DNA of 64,000 nucleotides, taken from Thermomonas sp. (GTDB lineage Bacteria > Pseudomonadota > Gammaproteobacteria > Xanthomonadales > Xanthomonadaceae). The position numbers were made by a program, and so were the translations under genes. This document shows, piece after piece, positions 55,090 to 64,000 of the stretch; the stretch's first letter is position 1; every line of letters starts with the position of its first letter. Below the pieces are notes generated by a model. That model made no database searches. It saw only the letters and a list, made by a program, of their open reading frames with translations, and was not told where the DNA came from. The stretch is taken from positions 62,001-126,000 of the forward strand of contig NZ_JAHRWW010000014.1 in assembly GCF_019104945.1 (NCBI RefSeq). Direction: 5' to 3'.

Positions 55090-55988
55090 CGTGAGCTACC
55101 GTCTGGCTGGCGCTTGAAGCGGCGGTGCAGCCACAGGTACTGTGCGGGCGCTTCCCGCACCATGGCTTCTATCGCGGCGTTGACGTTGGCGCTGTCGGCA
55201 CTGGCGTCATCGGTGGGGAACGGTGAAAGCGGCTCGCCAATGCGCAGAATGTAGCGGCCACCTTCGCGGCGATGGAAGAAGGGCACCACCGCGCAACCGG
55301 TAAGGCGGGCGAATTGATGTGTGGCCGTAATCGTTGCGGCAGGGATACCAAAAAAAGGTGCGAAGACAGTGTCTTTGCCGCGCATATCTTGGTCCGGCGC
55401 ATACCAGAGCGCACCACCGCGCTTGAGGTGCTTTAGCGCGCCGCGCGTATCGCTATTGGAAAACATCGCGCAGGCATAGCGCAGGCGGCCGCGTAGCACC
55501 GCCCATTCCATCACCGGGCTGCGGTGCTTGCGGTACATGCCCGCCAGCTCGATATGGCCGCACAGCAGCCGCCCGCACATTTCCAGCGTCATAAAGTGGC
55601 CGGAGACCAGCAGTACGCCGCGGCCTTCGTCCTTTATCCGCTGCAAAATTTCGAGCCCTTCGATATGCGCGGTTTCACGCTGTGTGGAAATACCGCCCCA
55701 CCACGCGCGCGCAAATTCAAACAAACCTATGCCCACTTCACGAAAGTTTTCGCGCAATAAACGCTCGCGCGCGGCGGGGTCAAGTTCAGGCAGGCAAAGC
55801 GCAAGATTGGTGCGTGCGGCCTCGCGGCGCGAACCCAATAAGCGCAGCGCAAGCGCGCCGATCACTGCGCCTAACCCGCGCTGTAGTGAAAACGGAAGCC
55901 GCGCAAGTAAGGCGCATACGCCCACACCCAGCCACACGGGCCAGTGGCGAGGTGCAAGCAGAGTGCGAGAAAAAGGTGTGGAAGCCAT
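55080..55988 (-). CDS. lpxL: Lipid A biosynthesis lauroyl acyltransferase family protein
   Basis: 302-residue inner-membrane acyltransferase of the LpxL/HtrB family that adds a secondary acyl chain to lipid A. HX4-E/D-type motif VSGHFMTLEMCGRLL, ALWYAPDQDMRGKDTVFAPF and the N-terminal transmembrane helix (WLGVGVCALLARLPF) are present. Could equally be LpxM/LpxP; the chain preference is not visible. Divergent from waaA with 43 bases between. Confidence 0.9.
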   Translation of the reverse strand: MASTPFSRTLLAPRHWPVWLGVGVCALLARLPFSLQRGLGAVIGALALRLLGSRREAARTNLALCLPELDPAARERLLRENFREVGIGLFEFARAWWGGISTQRETAHIEGLEILQRIKDEGRGVLLVSGHFMTLEMCGRLLCGHIELAGMYRKHRSPVMEWAVLRGRLRYACAMFSNSDTRGALKHLKRGGALWYAPDQDMRGKDTVFAPFFGIPAATITATHQFARLTGCAVVPFFHRREGGRYILRIGEPLSPFPTDDASADSANVNAAIEAMVREAPAQYLWLHRRFKRQPDGSSRYG

Positions 55989-56031
55989 GGGGGGATTCTA
56001 CCGGGATGCCGGCCTCCGGTATCCTTAACGG

Positions 56032-57333
56032 ATGCGGCCCGACCTTACCGAGCGCGTGCTGCGCGGTCTTTATTCGGCTGCGCTGTATCTGCTGCTGCCA
56101 ATTACTCTGTACCACTTAGTCTGGCGTGGGTTCCGTCAGCGTGCCTATTTGCAGCGCTGGGACGAGCGCTATGCAGGCTATCTTTCACGGGTGCAGGCCG
56201 CGCCGGTATGGCTGCATGCGGTGTCGGTGGGCGAGGTAAATGCCGCCGCGCCGCTGCTCAATGCGCTGCGCGCGAGGCGGCCAGACCTGCGCGTGGTGGT
56301 GACCACGATCACGCCAACCGGGTCTGAGCGGGCGCAGGCGCTGTGGGGCGATAGCGTTGAACATGTGTACCTGCCCTATGATTTACCCGGCGCGGTGAAT
56401 CGATTCTTACAGCAGTTTCAGCCAGCGCTGGCACTGATTGTGGAAACCGAGCTGTGGCCGAATCTGCTGTTTGCCTGCCGCGATCGCGGTATTCCGGTGC
56501 ATATCCTCAATGCGCGGCTATCGGCGCGCTCACTGCGCGGCTATCGCGTGCTTGGGCCGCTGATTCGGCGCGTGCTTGCTGGGGTGCATCTGGTGGCCGC
56601 GCAGTCGCGTGATGATGCGCGGCGCTTCGTTGCATTGGGCGCGGATGCAGGGGCAGTGCAGGTTACGGGCAATCTCAAGTTTGATTTGCCGCCACTGCAG
56701 GCGCAGGCATTCGTTGCGCAGTTTCAGCAATTGGCTGGAGCGCGGCCGGTATGGATTGCGGCCAGCACCCACGAGGGCGAAGAGGCGGCTGTATTAGAGG
56801 CGCATCGCCTGCTGTGCGCGCAACAGCCGCAGGCGCTGCTGCTATGGGCGCCGCGCCACCCGGAGCGGTTTCATGCGGTGGCCCAGAAAGCGCGTGAGGC
56901 TGGGTTTAGCGTGGCGCTGCGCAGCGAGCAGGGCTGGCCAGATCGTGCGGATCAGGTGTTCATCATCGATACGCTCGGCGAGCTGCTGAACTTCTTTTCC
57001 TGCGCGCCGGTGGCTTTTGTGGGCGGCAGTTTGCAAGACATCGGCGGGCACAACTTGCTGGAACCTGCCGCGGCGGGCAGCGCAATTTTAACGGGCCCGC
57101 ATTTGCATAATTTTGCTGATATTTCCAAGCGGCTGCGCGAGGCGAATGCCATGCGTATTGTGACCGATGCGCGCAGCCTCGCGGCGCAGGTAGAAACGCT
57201 GCTGCAGGACGCAGCGCAGCGGCAGGTGATGGTGGCCGCCGCGAGCCGCCTACTGGAAGACGGGCGGGGCGCGCTCGAGCGCACCCTGGCCCTAATTGCT
57301 CCGGCCTTACCGGCTGGTGAGGCTGGCGTCTAA
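56032..57333 (+). CDS. waaA: 3-deoxy-D-manno-octulosonic acid transferase
   Basis: Adds Kdo to lipid A, joining core to lipid. 433 residues. An N-terminal anchor (YSAALYLLLPITLYHLVW) is followed by HAVSVGEVNAAAPLL (catalytic Glu) and the C-terminal GGSLQDIGGHNLLEPAAAGS donor site. The 3' end overlaps the convergent tolC gene by 27 bases. Confidence 0.95.
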   Translation: MRPDLTERVLRGLYSAALYLLLPITLYHLVWRGFRQRAYLQRWDERYAGYLSRVQAAPVWLHAVSVGEVNAAAPLLNALRARRPDLRVVVTTITPTGSERAQALWGDSVEHVYLPYDLPGAVNRFLQQFQPALALIVETELWPNLLFACRDRGIPVHILNARLSARSLRGYRVLGPLIRRVLAGVHLVAAQSRDDARRFVALGADAGAVQVTGNLKFDLPPLQAQAFVAQFQQLAGARPVWIAASTHEGEEAAVLEAHRLLCAQQPQALLLWAPRHPERFHAVAQKAREAGFSVALRSEQGWPDRADQVFIIDTLGELLNFFSCAPVAFVGGSLQDIGGHNLLEPAAAGSAILTGPHLHNFADISKRLREANAMRIVTDARSLAAQVETLLQDAAQRQVMVAAASRLLEDGRGALERTLALIAPALPAGEAGV

Positions 57334-58635
57334 CACCTTGTCGGCGGTGAGCATGCGGTTGATGTCTTCAACGTCGGAGACATCCAGCGAACCTGCGGCT
57401 TGGTCAAGCTGCAAGCGGCTTTGCAAGAAGCTGTACTTCGCCTGCGCATAGGCCTGCTGTGCAGAGAACAAAGTGCGCTGGTTGTTCAGCACGTCCAGCA
57501 CGGTGCGCGTACCTACTTCTAAGCCCACCTGCGACGCATCGTATGCGCTTTGTGCAGAGACCAGCGCCAAGCGGCGGGCCTCCACCTCACTGATGCCCGC
57601 GACCAGTGCTTGGTAGGCGCTGCGCGTGCCGCGTTCGATCGAGCGCTTGGTTTGCTCCAACGCATCGGCAGTGGCGTCGCGCTGGGCCAGCGCGCTGCGC
57701 ACGCCCGATTGCGTGCCAAAACCAGAGAAGATCGGAATGTTGAGGGTCAGGCCAACGCTGGTGTTGGCTTTGTTGGCCCCCAAAAATGCCGGGTCATACA
57801 GGCTGGGAATGGCCTTGCCGTAGGACGCCGACAGGCCCAGCGTGGGCAGGTGGGCCGAACGCGCCGAAGTGACGCTGGCTTCAGCCGACTCCAAGCTGGC
57901 TTCCTGTGCTTTCAGCGTGGGGTTGCTGGCCAGCGCATCGGCCACCCAAGCGTCCACGGATTTTTCCTGCGGCAGCGCCGGTTTGAAGTCGTCGGGCAGG
58001 CCCTTCAAATTACTGACCGGGGCGCCGGTAATTTCGACCAGCGCCTGATAGGCATCGCGCGCGGCGTTGCGGGCCAGCAGCGTGCTGGCGCGCGCGCCTT
58101 CGTACTGGGCGCGGGCTTCATAAACGTCGGTGACCGGCGCAAGCCCCACTTCCAAACGCTTGCTGGCGAAGTCGAATTGCTTCTTCAGCGCGGTTTCCGC
58201 CGCCTCAGCCGCCGTGAGTGTTTCTAGCTGGGCAAGCACGTTGAAGTACGCGGCCGAGGTGCGGGTAATCAGGCTTTGCCCGGCCGCTTCCAAATTAAAG
58301 CCACCGGCACGGTCTTGGGCCTTAGCCCCTTTGAGGTTGGAGTAGCTGCCGAAGTTGAACAGCGATTGCTGCAAGTTGACGCCCCATGAGCCCGTCTGGC
58401 TATCGCCTGCGCCGTGATCGACGCGGTTAGCGCCGATCGAGCCACCGATATTGGGCAGCAGCGCCGCGCGCGCCTGCACCGGACGTTCGGCCGAGATGGC
58501 GCGGTTAGCCTCGGCGGCGGCGAATTGTGGATCGCTGTTGCGTGCGTTCTGGTAGCTCTGGAGCAGGTCATCGGCTTGCGCCACGGTGGGCACGAGGGCG
58601 AAGGCAAGGGCGAGTGCGAGCGGACGGAGCAGCAT
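57307..58635 (-). CDS. tolC: TolC family outer-membrane efflux channel
   Basis: 442 residues: signal peptide (LLRPLALALAFALVPTVAQA), then two repeated OEP halves of alternating helices and strands (SYQNARNSDPQFAAAEANRA, LLARNAARDAYQALVEITGA). Forms the trimeric exit duct for RND and type I systems; both RND pumps in this window could use it. Preceded by pcm, 20 bases away, as in Xanthomonas. Confidence 0.94.
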   Translation of the reverse strand: MLLRPLALALAFALVPTVAQADDLLQSYQNARNSDPQFAAAEANRAISAERPVQARAALLPNIGGSIGANRVDHGAGDSQTGSWGVNLQQSLFNFGSYSNLKGAKAQDRAGGFNLEAAGQSLITRTSAAYFNVLAQLETLTAAEAAETALKKQFDFASKRLEVGLAPVTDVYEARAQYEGARASTLLARNAARDAYQALVEITGAPVSNLKGLPDDFKPALPQEKSVDAWVADALASNPTLKAQEASLESAEASVTSARSAHLPTLGLSASYGKAIPSLYDPAFLGANKANTSVGLTLNIPIFSGFGTQSGVRSALAQRDATADALEQTKRSIERGTRSAYQALVAGISEVEARRLALVSAQSAYDASQVGLEVGTRTVLDVLNNQRTLFSAQQAYAQAKYSFLQSRLQLDQAAGSLDVSDVEDINRMLTADKVLDASLTSR

Positions 58636-58655
58636 GGGGTGGGATCCTTGACGGC

Positions 58656-59309
58656 TTAAAGGGTGAATGCAGGCGCAGGCTGCGCGCCCGCGAGATAAAC
58701 GAGGTCGGTTTCAAACAACGAATCAATGCGGGTTCCGTTGACAGCGCGGTGCACCAGCACGGCTTCCATCACCGGCGACTGGCCGTGCACGATAAACATA
58801 CGGCCACCCGGATTCAGCCATTCCACAAAGCGCTCTGGCACTTCTGCGGCGGCGGCCCCAACAAAGATGACATCGAAGCTGCGGCCCGGGTTCCATTCAA
58901 ACGCATCGGTGCAGCGCACGGTGACATTGGCGCAGCCTTGTGCGGCGATGCGCGCCTGCGCGGCTTCGGCGAGGTCGGCATGGCGCTCGATGCTGACCAC
59001 TTCGCGCGCGAGCTGGGCAAGGCAGGCGGTGAGGTAGCCACTGCCGGTACCGATTTCCAGCACACTTTCTTCCGGCTGTAGCTGTAGTGACTGTAGTGCG
59101 CGGCCTTCCAGTACGGGCTTGAGCATGGTCTCGCCGCGGCCGATGGGCAGCTCGGTGTCGGCGTAGGCAAGGTGGCGCAGCGATTCGGCAACGAAGGCAT
59201 GGCGCGGCATTTTGGCCAGCACGCTCAACACGCGCACATCCAGCACGCCCCAAGGGCGCACCTGCTGTTCCACCATGGTTTCACGGGTACGGGTGTAATC
59301 GATGCTCAT
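58656..59309 (-). CDS. pcm: Protein-L-isoaspartate O-methyltransferase
   Basis: 217-residue SAM methyltransferase repairing damaged aspartyl residues. The SAM motif is VLEIGTGSGYLTACLAQLA, preceded by the PIGRGETML stretch (related to the family's isoaspartate-binding PIG-x-GQT segment). A few family residues differ, so repair activity is likely but not certain. Directly upstream of tolC. Confidence 0.88.
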   Translation of the reverse strand: MSIDYTRTRETMVEQQVRPWGVLDVRVLSVLAKMPRHAFVAESLRHLAYADTELPIGRGETMLKPVLEGRALQSLQLQPEESVLEIGTGSGYLTACLAQLAREVVSIERHADLAEAAQARIAAQGCANVTVRCTDAFEWNPGRSFDVIFVGAAAAEVPERFVEWLNPGGRMFIVHGQSPVMEAVLVHRAVNGTRIDSLFETDLVYLAGAQPAPAFTL

Positions 59310-59444
59310 TATGAAAAATGTCCGTTGCTAAGAACCGCGTATTGTAGCCCTGCGGATGCCCCATTGCTGGGCAGCTTGGCTGTTTGGGTACACCAGTACG
59401 CAGTGCTGAAAGTCACCGCGACTTGTGGCTTGGAAAGGCACTGT

Positions 59445-60107
59445 TCAGCGTACGGCATAGGCGCGCAAGAATAAGTCGACCACGCTGTTGAGGTGGGCGT
59501 TGAGCTCTTCGGTGCTGCTGTCAAAACCGTGCCCCAGCACGGCCTGCGCATGGATATTGCCTTTCAGCAGGGTGAAGAAATGGCAAGACGCACGCGATGG
59601 CTCAGGGATTTCCAGTTGCCCGGCTTCGATGCGACGCTGGAGCAATGCGGTAAACGCAGTGTCGATGCGCGCGGGGCCTGCGTCCCAAAAGAGTTCTGAA
59701 ATTCCACTTTGCGCGACCTGCGGTGAGCACAAAATGCGATGCCCGGCGATGGCTTCTGGGGTCATGACCATCTGCAAAAATGCGCGGGCAACCAATGTGA
59801 GTCGCTCGCGTAGCGGTAGGTCGGGGTCGGGCTCAAAAAGGTGCGCGGGCATGGCCTGCTCGCAGTGCGCACGGACGACTTCAGCGAATAACCCGTCTTT
59901 ATCGCCAAAATGGCTATATACCGTGAGCTTGGAAACACCAGCGGCTTGCGCGATTTGATCCATGCTGACGCCCGCGTAGCCGTTTTGGGTAAACAGCTGT
60001 TTGGCGGCCTCAAGGATCGCTGCGCGCTTTGCCAAGTCTTTAGGGCGGCCGGGGTTGCTGCTGCGGGCTGCTTGGGCGGTGGCGGGCTTGGAGCGCTGAG
60101 CGTGCAT
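59445..60107 (-). CDS. TetR family transcriptional regulator
   Basis: 220 residues. A basic Ala/Pro-rich start is followed by the TetR helix-turn-helix (about 30-75, ILEAAKQLFTQNGYAGVSMD, IAQAAGVSKLTVYSHFGDKD) and a helical ligand-binding domain of the AefR-like TetR_C type. It is divergent from the RND efflux operon at 60182, so it most likely represses that operon and itself. Confidence 0.92.
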   Translation of the reverse strand: MHAQRSKPATAQAARSSNPGRPKDLAKRAAILEAAKQLFTQNGYAGVSMDQIAQAAGVSKLTVYSHFGDKDGLFAEVVRAHCEQAMPAHLFEPDPDLPLRERLTLVARAFLQMVMTPEAIAGHRILCSPQVAQSGISELFWDAGPARIDTAFTALLQRRIEAGQLEIPEPSRASCHFFTLLKGNIHAQAVLGHGFDSSTEELNAHLNSVVDLFLRAYAVR

Positions 60108-60124
60108 GATCTGGAACTTTTGAT

Positions 60125-60158
60125 CTAATGACTTCGGTTACTATAGCATACTCATTAG
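60125..60158. promoter_or_regulatory. Operator candidate between tetR and the RND operon
   Basis: CTAATGA (60125-60131) and TCATTAG (60152-60158) form a perfect seven-base inverted repeat with a 20-base spacer. It spans a likely + strand promoter, TTGATC (60120-60125) with TATAGC (60142-60147), spacer 16. A TetR dimer pair bound here would block transcription both ways. Confidence 0.5.
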
Positions 60159-60181
60159 TTCAATAAATCACTGAGCCGACT

Positions 60182-61252
60182 ATGCGCAGACTGGCCGTCC
60201 GGGAAATGTTCAGTTGTATCGCCATGGGGGTGTTGCTGGCCGCGTGTGCAAAAGACCCGGCCCCAGCGGCAGTGCCTAAGACGGTGTTGGTGGTACAGCC
60301 CGGCGCGGGGTTAGGGGTTGCGGGCGAGGCATTTGCCGGTGACGTGCGGGCGCGCGAAGAAAGCCCGCTGGCGTTTCGCGTAGGCGGCAATTTGCAAAAG
60401 CGCCTCGTGGATGCCGGGCAAATGGTACAAAAAGGCCAGCTCTTGGCCGCGCTGGATCCGGGCGACGCGCAGCTACAGCGAGCGGCGGCCAAGGCCGACG
60501 TGGATCGGTTGAATGGGGATTTGCAGCGCTATCGTAAATTGCTTGCGCAGCAGCTCATCAGCCAATCGGCGTTTGATGCGCAACAGGCGGGCTATCTGGC
60601 GGCGCGTGCGAAGTACGACCTGATGCGCAACCAAGACGACTATACCCAGCTGCGCGCGCCTGCCGATGGGGTGATTGCCAGCCGTCAGGCCGAGGCGGGG
60701 CAAGTGGTAGCGGCGGGCCAGCCCATCTATGTGTTGGCGGCGCAGCGTGGACGCGAAGTGGCGATCAGCCTGCCGGAAGCGCGGATTCGTGATTTCCAAA
60801 CCGGGCAGAAGGCCAAGATTGAACTGTGGAATGCGCCGGGGCAGCTGCTAAGCGGGCATCTGCGTGAAATTGCAGCAGTCGCTGATCCGCAAACACGCAC
60901 CTATGCCGCACGCGTCGCGGTAGAAACGGAAGACGCGGGCAAGGTGGAGCTTGGCCAAAGCGCACGCGTGTGGATCGGTGCGGCGCCGTCTGGCGGTGCC
61001 TTGCGCCTGCCGCTGAGCGCGGTGCAGCGTGCGCGTGATGGTGCCAGTAGTGTGTGGGTGGTGGACGCGTCGGGGCAGGTGCAACCGCGTGCGGTGAAAT
61101 TGGCCGGTTATGGCGCAGATAGTGTGCCGGTGCTCGATGGGGTGAGCGCACACGATTGGGTGGTGGCGGCCGGTGGGCATCTGCTGCGTGCAGGTGAAAC
61201 GGTGCGCCCGGTGGATCGTAAAAATCGCCCCGTTACGCCGCAGGGGCACTGA
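60182..61252 (+). CDS. RND efflux periplasmic adaptor lipoprotein
   Basis: 356 residues. A lipoprotein signal ends in LLAAC (Cys at about 21). Then come the lipoyl half-motif (LQKRLVDAGQMVQKGQLLAA), an alpha-hairpin (about 100-140), the second lipoyl half (LRAPADGVIASRQAEAGQVV) and barrel domains. Four bases upstream of the pump gene. Regulated presumably by the divergent TetR. Confidence 0.93.
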   Translation: MRRLAVREMFSCIAMGVLLAACAKDPAPAAVPKTVLVVQPGAGLGVAGEAFAGDVRAREESPLAFRVGGNLQKRLVDAGQMVQKGQLLAALDPGDAQLQRAAAKADVDRLNGDLQRYRKLLAQQLISQSAFDAQQAGYLAARAKYDLMRNQDDYTQLRAPADGVIASRQAEAGQVVAAGQPIYVLAAQRGREVAISLPEARIRDFQTGQKAKIELWNAPGQLLSGHLREIAAVADPQTRTYAARVAVETEDAGKVELGQSARVWIGAAPSGGALRLPLSAVQRARDGASSVWVVDASGQVQPRAVKLAGYGADSVPVLDGVSAHDWVVAAGGHLLRAGETVRPVDRKNRPVTPQGH

Positions 61253-61255
61253 GCC

Positions 61256-64000
61256 ATGGTGCGCTTCAATGTATCGGAGTGGGCGCTGCGTAATCGGCCG
61301 CTGGTGCTATTCATCATGCTGGTGGTGGCGCTGGCGGGTGTCTTCTCTTATCGCCAATTAGGGCAGTCGGAAGATCCGCCCTTTACCTTCAAGGCGATGG
61401 TGGTACGCACGTTGTGGCCGGGGGCTACGGCCGAGCAGGTGAGTGAGCAGGTGACCGAGCGCATCGAAAAAGCGCTGATGAGCACCGGCAAGTACGAATT
61501 CATTCGCGCCTATTCGCGTGCGGGTGAGTCGCAGGTGATTTTTATGGCGCGCGATGCGATGCCATCAAAAGATGTGCCCGAGCTGTGGTACCAAATTCGT
61601 AAGAAAGTGGGCGATATCCGCATGACGCTACCAGCGGGTGTGGTGGGGCCATTTTTCAACGATGAGTTTGGCGACACCTTCGGCAATATCTATGCGCTTA
61701 CAGCGCCAGGCTTTGACTACGCGCTGATGAAAGACTACGCCGACCGCTTGCAGCTGGAGCTGCAGCGTGTACCCGACGTGGGTAAGGTCGAGTTGATTGG
61801 CCTGCAGGATGAAAAAATTTGGATTGAATTATCCAATACGAAATTAGCCTCACTGGGCATCCCACTGGCGGCGGTCAAACAGGCGCTTGATGAACAAAAT
61901 GCGATCGTGCCTGCAGGCTTTTTTGAGACGCGCAGTGATCGCCTGCAGTTGCGCGTGGATGGGCAGTTTGATTCGGTGGAACAGATTCGCGCCTTTCCCA
62001 TTCGCGCCGGGGGGCGCAGCGTGCGTTTGGGCGATATTGCAAGTGTGACGCGCGGGTTCTCGGACCCTGCCGCACCGAAGCTGCGCTTTATGGGGCAAGA
62101 CGGTATTGGCATTGCAGTGGCAATGCGCGACGGTGGCGACATCATCCGTTTAGGGAAAGCGCTCGAGAAAGAGTTCCAGCGTTTGCAAACCGCTCTACCC
62201 ATTGGCATGCAACTGCGCAAAGTGTCGGATCAGCCGCAGACCGTACACGAGGCAGTGGGGGAGTTTGTACGCGTGCTAGCGGAGGCCGTGGCCATTGTGC
62301 TGCTGGTGAGCTTCTTCTCACTGGGGCTGCGCACGGGCGCGGTAGTGGCCGTGAGTATCCCACTGGTGCTGGCGATGACCTTTATGGTGATGCACTGGTT
62401 CGACATCGGCCTGCACAAGATTTCGCTCGGCGCGCTGGTGTTGGCGCTGGGGCTCTTGGTGGATGACGCCATCATCGCGGTGGAGATGATGGCGATCAAA
62501 ATGGAGCAAGGATATTCACGCATCAAAGCCGCCGGCTTTGCGTGGGAGTCCACCGCCTTCCCCATGTTGACGGGGACCTTGGTCACCGCTGCCGGGTTTT
62601 TGCCCATTGCAACGGCGGCATCGAGTACTGGCGAGTACACGCGTTCGCTGTTTCAGGTGGTGACGATCGCGCTCTGTGTGTCGTGGGTGGCCGCGGTGCT
62701 GTTTATTCCGTGGTTGGGTGAAAAGATGTTGCCCACACCCCACGCGTTGGCAGCACAAAGCTCCCATGACCCCTATGCCACGCCGTTCTACCAGCGCTTG
62801 CGCGCTTGGCTCAATACCTGCCTGCGCCATCGTTGGTGGGTGATTGGCACAACGATAGCGCTGTTTGTGGCCTCTATTTTGCTATTCCGTTTTGTGCCGC
62901 AGCAGTTCTTTCCGAATTCGGTACGGCCCGAATTGATGGTGGATTTAGAACTGGCCGAAGGCAGTTCACTGCGCGCCACCGAAGCCGAAGCCAAGCGGTT
63001 GGAAGCCCTGCTGAAATCGCGCACCGACATCACCAATTACGTGGCTTATGTCGGCACTGGATCGCCGCGGTTTTATCTGCCGCTGGATCAGCAATTTCCG
63101 GCGGCTAACTTTGCGCAGTTTGTGGTGTTGGCGAAAGACCTGCCCTCGCGTGAAGCCACTCGTCAATGGCTGATCGAGCAGGTGGCGCCGCAGTTTTCTG
63201 CGCTGCAGTTTCGCGTCACACGGCTAGAAAATGGCCCGCCGGTGGGATACCCGATCCAGTTCCGCGTGTCGGGAGAAGATATTGGGCAAGTGCAGGCGCT
63301 TGCGCACCGCGTAGCGGAGAAGGTGCGCGGCAATGTATATGTCACCAATGTCAATTTGGACTGGGATGAACCCAGCAAAATCATTCGCTTGCACCTAGAC
63401 CAAGACCGCGCCCGCGCACTGGGCGTGAGTAGTGCGCAGGTGGCGCAGTTTCTCTCAAGCTCGCTATCGGGGCTATCGGTTAGCACCTATCGTGAAGATA
63501 ACGAGTTGATTGAAATTTTGCTGCGCGGTACCGGTGATGAACGGCAACGCCCTGATTTGTTAGCCAGTCTCTCCATTCCAACACCTGGCGGCAGCGTGCC
63601 ACTGGCACAGGTGGCCACGCTGGAATACGGTTTCGAAGACGGCATCATCTGGCACCGCAATCGCCTGCCCACGGTAACCGTGCGCGCCGACCTTGCCGAC
63701 GACGCACTCACGCCGCCCACTGTCGTGGCGCAGATCGAGCCCACACTTGCGCAGATCAAAACGTCGCTGCCAGAAGGTTATCTGCTGGAAACCGGCGGCA
63801 CAGTGGAAGACTCGGCGCGCGGGCAAAACTCGATCAAAGCGGGAATGCCGCTTTTTTTGATTGTTGTGGTGGCGCTGTTGATGCTGCAATTGCGTAATTT
63901 CTCGCGCACTGCATTAGTGCTGCTCACCGCGCCTTTGGGGTTGATTGGTGTGGTGCTGGCGCTGCTGCTGTTCCGCGTTCCGTTTGGTTTTGTCGCCATG
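61256..64000 (+). CDS. RND efflux transporter permease (3' end beyond window)
   Basis: Second HAE-1 type pump, 915 codons visible of about 1020, open to the right edge. The start MVRFNVSEWALRNRPLVLFI fits the small multidrug RND branch. The proton-relay motif is LLVDDAIIAVEMM in helix 4, and helices 1-8 plus both periplasmic loops are visible. The frame ends in the middle of the second transmembrane bundle (GLIGVVLALLLFRVPFGFVA). No frameshift seen. Substrates unknown. Confidence 0.94.
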   Translation, partial: MVRFNVSEWALRNRPLVLFIMLVVALAGVFSYRQLGQSEDPPFTFKAMVVRTLWPGATAEQVSEQVTERIEKALMSTGKYEFIRAYSRAGESQVIFMARDAMPSKDVPELWYQIRKKVGDIRMTLPAGVVGPFFNDEFGDTFGNIYALTAPGFDYALMKDYADRLQLELQRVPDVGKVELIGLQDEKIWIELSNTKLASLGIPLAAVKQALDEQNAIVPAGFFETRSDRLQLRVDGQFDSVEQIRAFPIRAGGRSVRLGDIASVTRGFSDPAAPKLRFMGQDGIGIAVAMRDGGDIIRLGKALEKEFQRLQTALPIGMQLRKVSDQPQTVHEAVGEFVRVLAEAVAIVLLVSFFSLGLRTGAVVAVSIPLVLAMTFMVMHWFDIGLHKISLGALVLALGLLVDDAIIAVEMMAIKMEQGYSRIKAAGFAWESTAFPMLTGTLVTAAGFLPIATAASSTGEYTRSLFQVVTIALCVSWVAAVLFIPWLGEKMLPTPHALAAQSSHDPYATPFYQRLRAWLNTCLRHRWWVIGTTIALFVASILLFRFVPQQFFPNSVRPELMVDLELAEGSSLRATEAEAKRLEALLKSRTDITNYVAYVGTGSPRFYLPLDQQFPAANFAQFVVLAKDLPSREATRQWLIEQVAPQFSALQFRVTRLENGPPVGYPIQFRVSGEDIGQVQALAHRVAEKVRGNVYVTNVNLDWDEPSKIIRLHLDQDRARALGVSSAQVAQFLSSSLSGLSVSTYREDNELIEILLRGTGDERQRPDLLASLSIPTPGGSVPLAQVATLEYGFEDGIIWHRNRLPTVTVRADLADDALTPPTVVAQIEPTLAQIKTSLPEGYLLETGGTVEDSARGQNSIKAGMPLFLIVVVALLMLQLRNFSRTALVLLTAPLGLIGVVLALLLFRVPFGFVAM

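Overview
The window is a densely coded chromosomal segment with no gene-free stretch over 300 bases, high GC, and no phage, IS transposase or CRISPR array. Gene content and order (aroQ-accB-accC-prmA-DUF3426-fis-purH, a psi-like holD candidate before rimI, waaA next to tolC and pcm, glnE, the RGRQPRW-type H-NS) point to a gammaproteobacterium of the Xanthomonadales/Nevskiales type. The phasin and the acetoacetyl-CoA transferase suggest a storage-polymer and ketone-body metabolism. The order-level assignment is an inference from synteny, not proof.

Layout. 1-3.3 kb: succinyl-CoA:3-ketoacid CoA-transferase (scoAB, cut at the left edge) facing ETF-ubiquinone oxidoreductase, with two facing palindromic repeats between them. 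3.3-8.2 kb: a four-gene MCE/Mla-type lipid transporter and a ThrE-type exporter. 8.2-13.1 kb: H-NS-like protein, proS, two DUF4124 proteins, pssA, a holD candidate, rimI, queD. 13.2-18 kb: bfd-bfr iron storage behind a possible Fur box, then a hybrid histidine kinase coupled to a REC-GGDEF-EAL protein with both catalytic motifs lost. 18.2-21.4 kb: erpA, nudC and an MFS-acyltransferase fusion. 21.4-25.5 kb: a thiamine salvage locus, with a TPP riboswitch in front of a TonB receptor and a PnuC-type permease, and an APH-type kinase next door.

25.5-31.5 kb holds the most unusual item. Between purD and purH lies a two-gene cassette: a 72-residue protein that looks like a split-borosin precursor (SonA type), followed 16 bases later by an 807-residue membrane protein with TPR repeats, an intact GGDEF diguanylate cyclase domain and a C-terminal borosin-type alpha-N-methyltransferase domain. 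This would join peptide backbone N-methylation to c-di-GMP signalling in one polypeptide.

31.5-41.5 kb: fis, a DUF3426 protein, prmA, accC, accB, aroQ, an RND efflux pump with its adaptor, phasin, rppH and elongator tRNA-Met. 41.5-44.7 kb: a TumE-type toxin-antitoxin pair beside the tRNA, a GST, and a PYROXD2-like oxidoreductase. 44.7-52.7 kb: glnE, an M28 peptidase, an ELM1-family protein, a RutE-like reductase, a YceI lipoprotein, pirin and a zf-CHCC protein. 52.7-59.3 kb: envelope genes (GT4 glycosyltransferase, O-antigen ligase/polymerase-like, lpxL-type acyltransferase, waaA, tolC) and pcm. 59.4-64 kb: a TetR regulator divergent from a second RND efflux operon, cut at the right edge.
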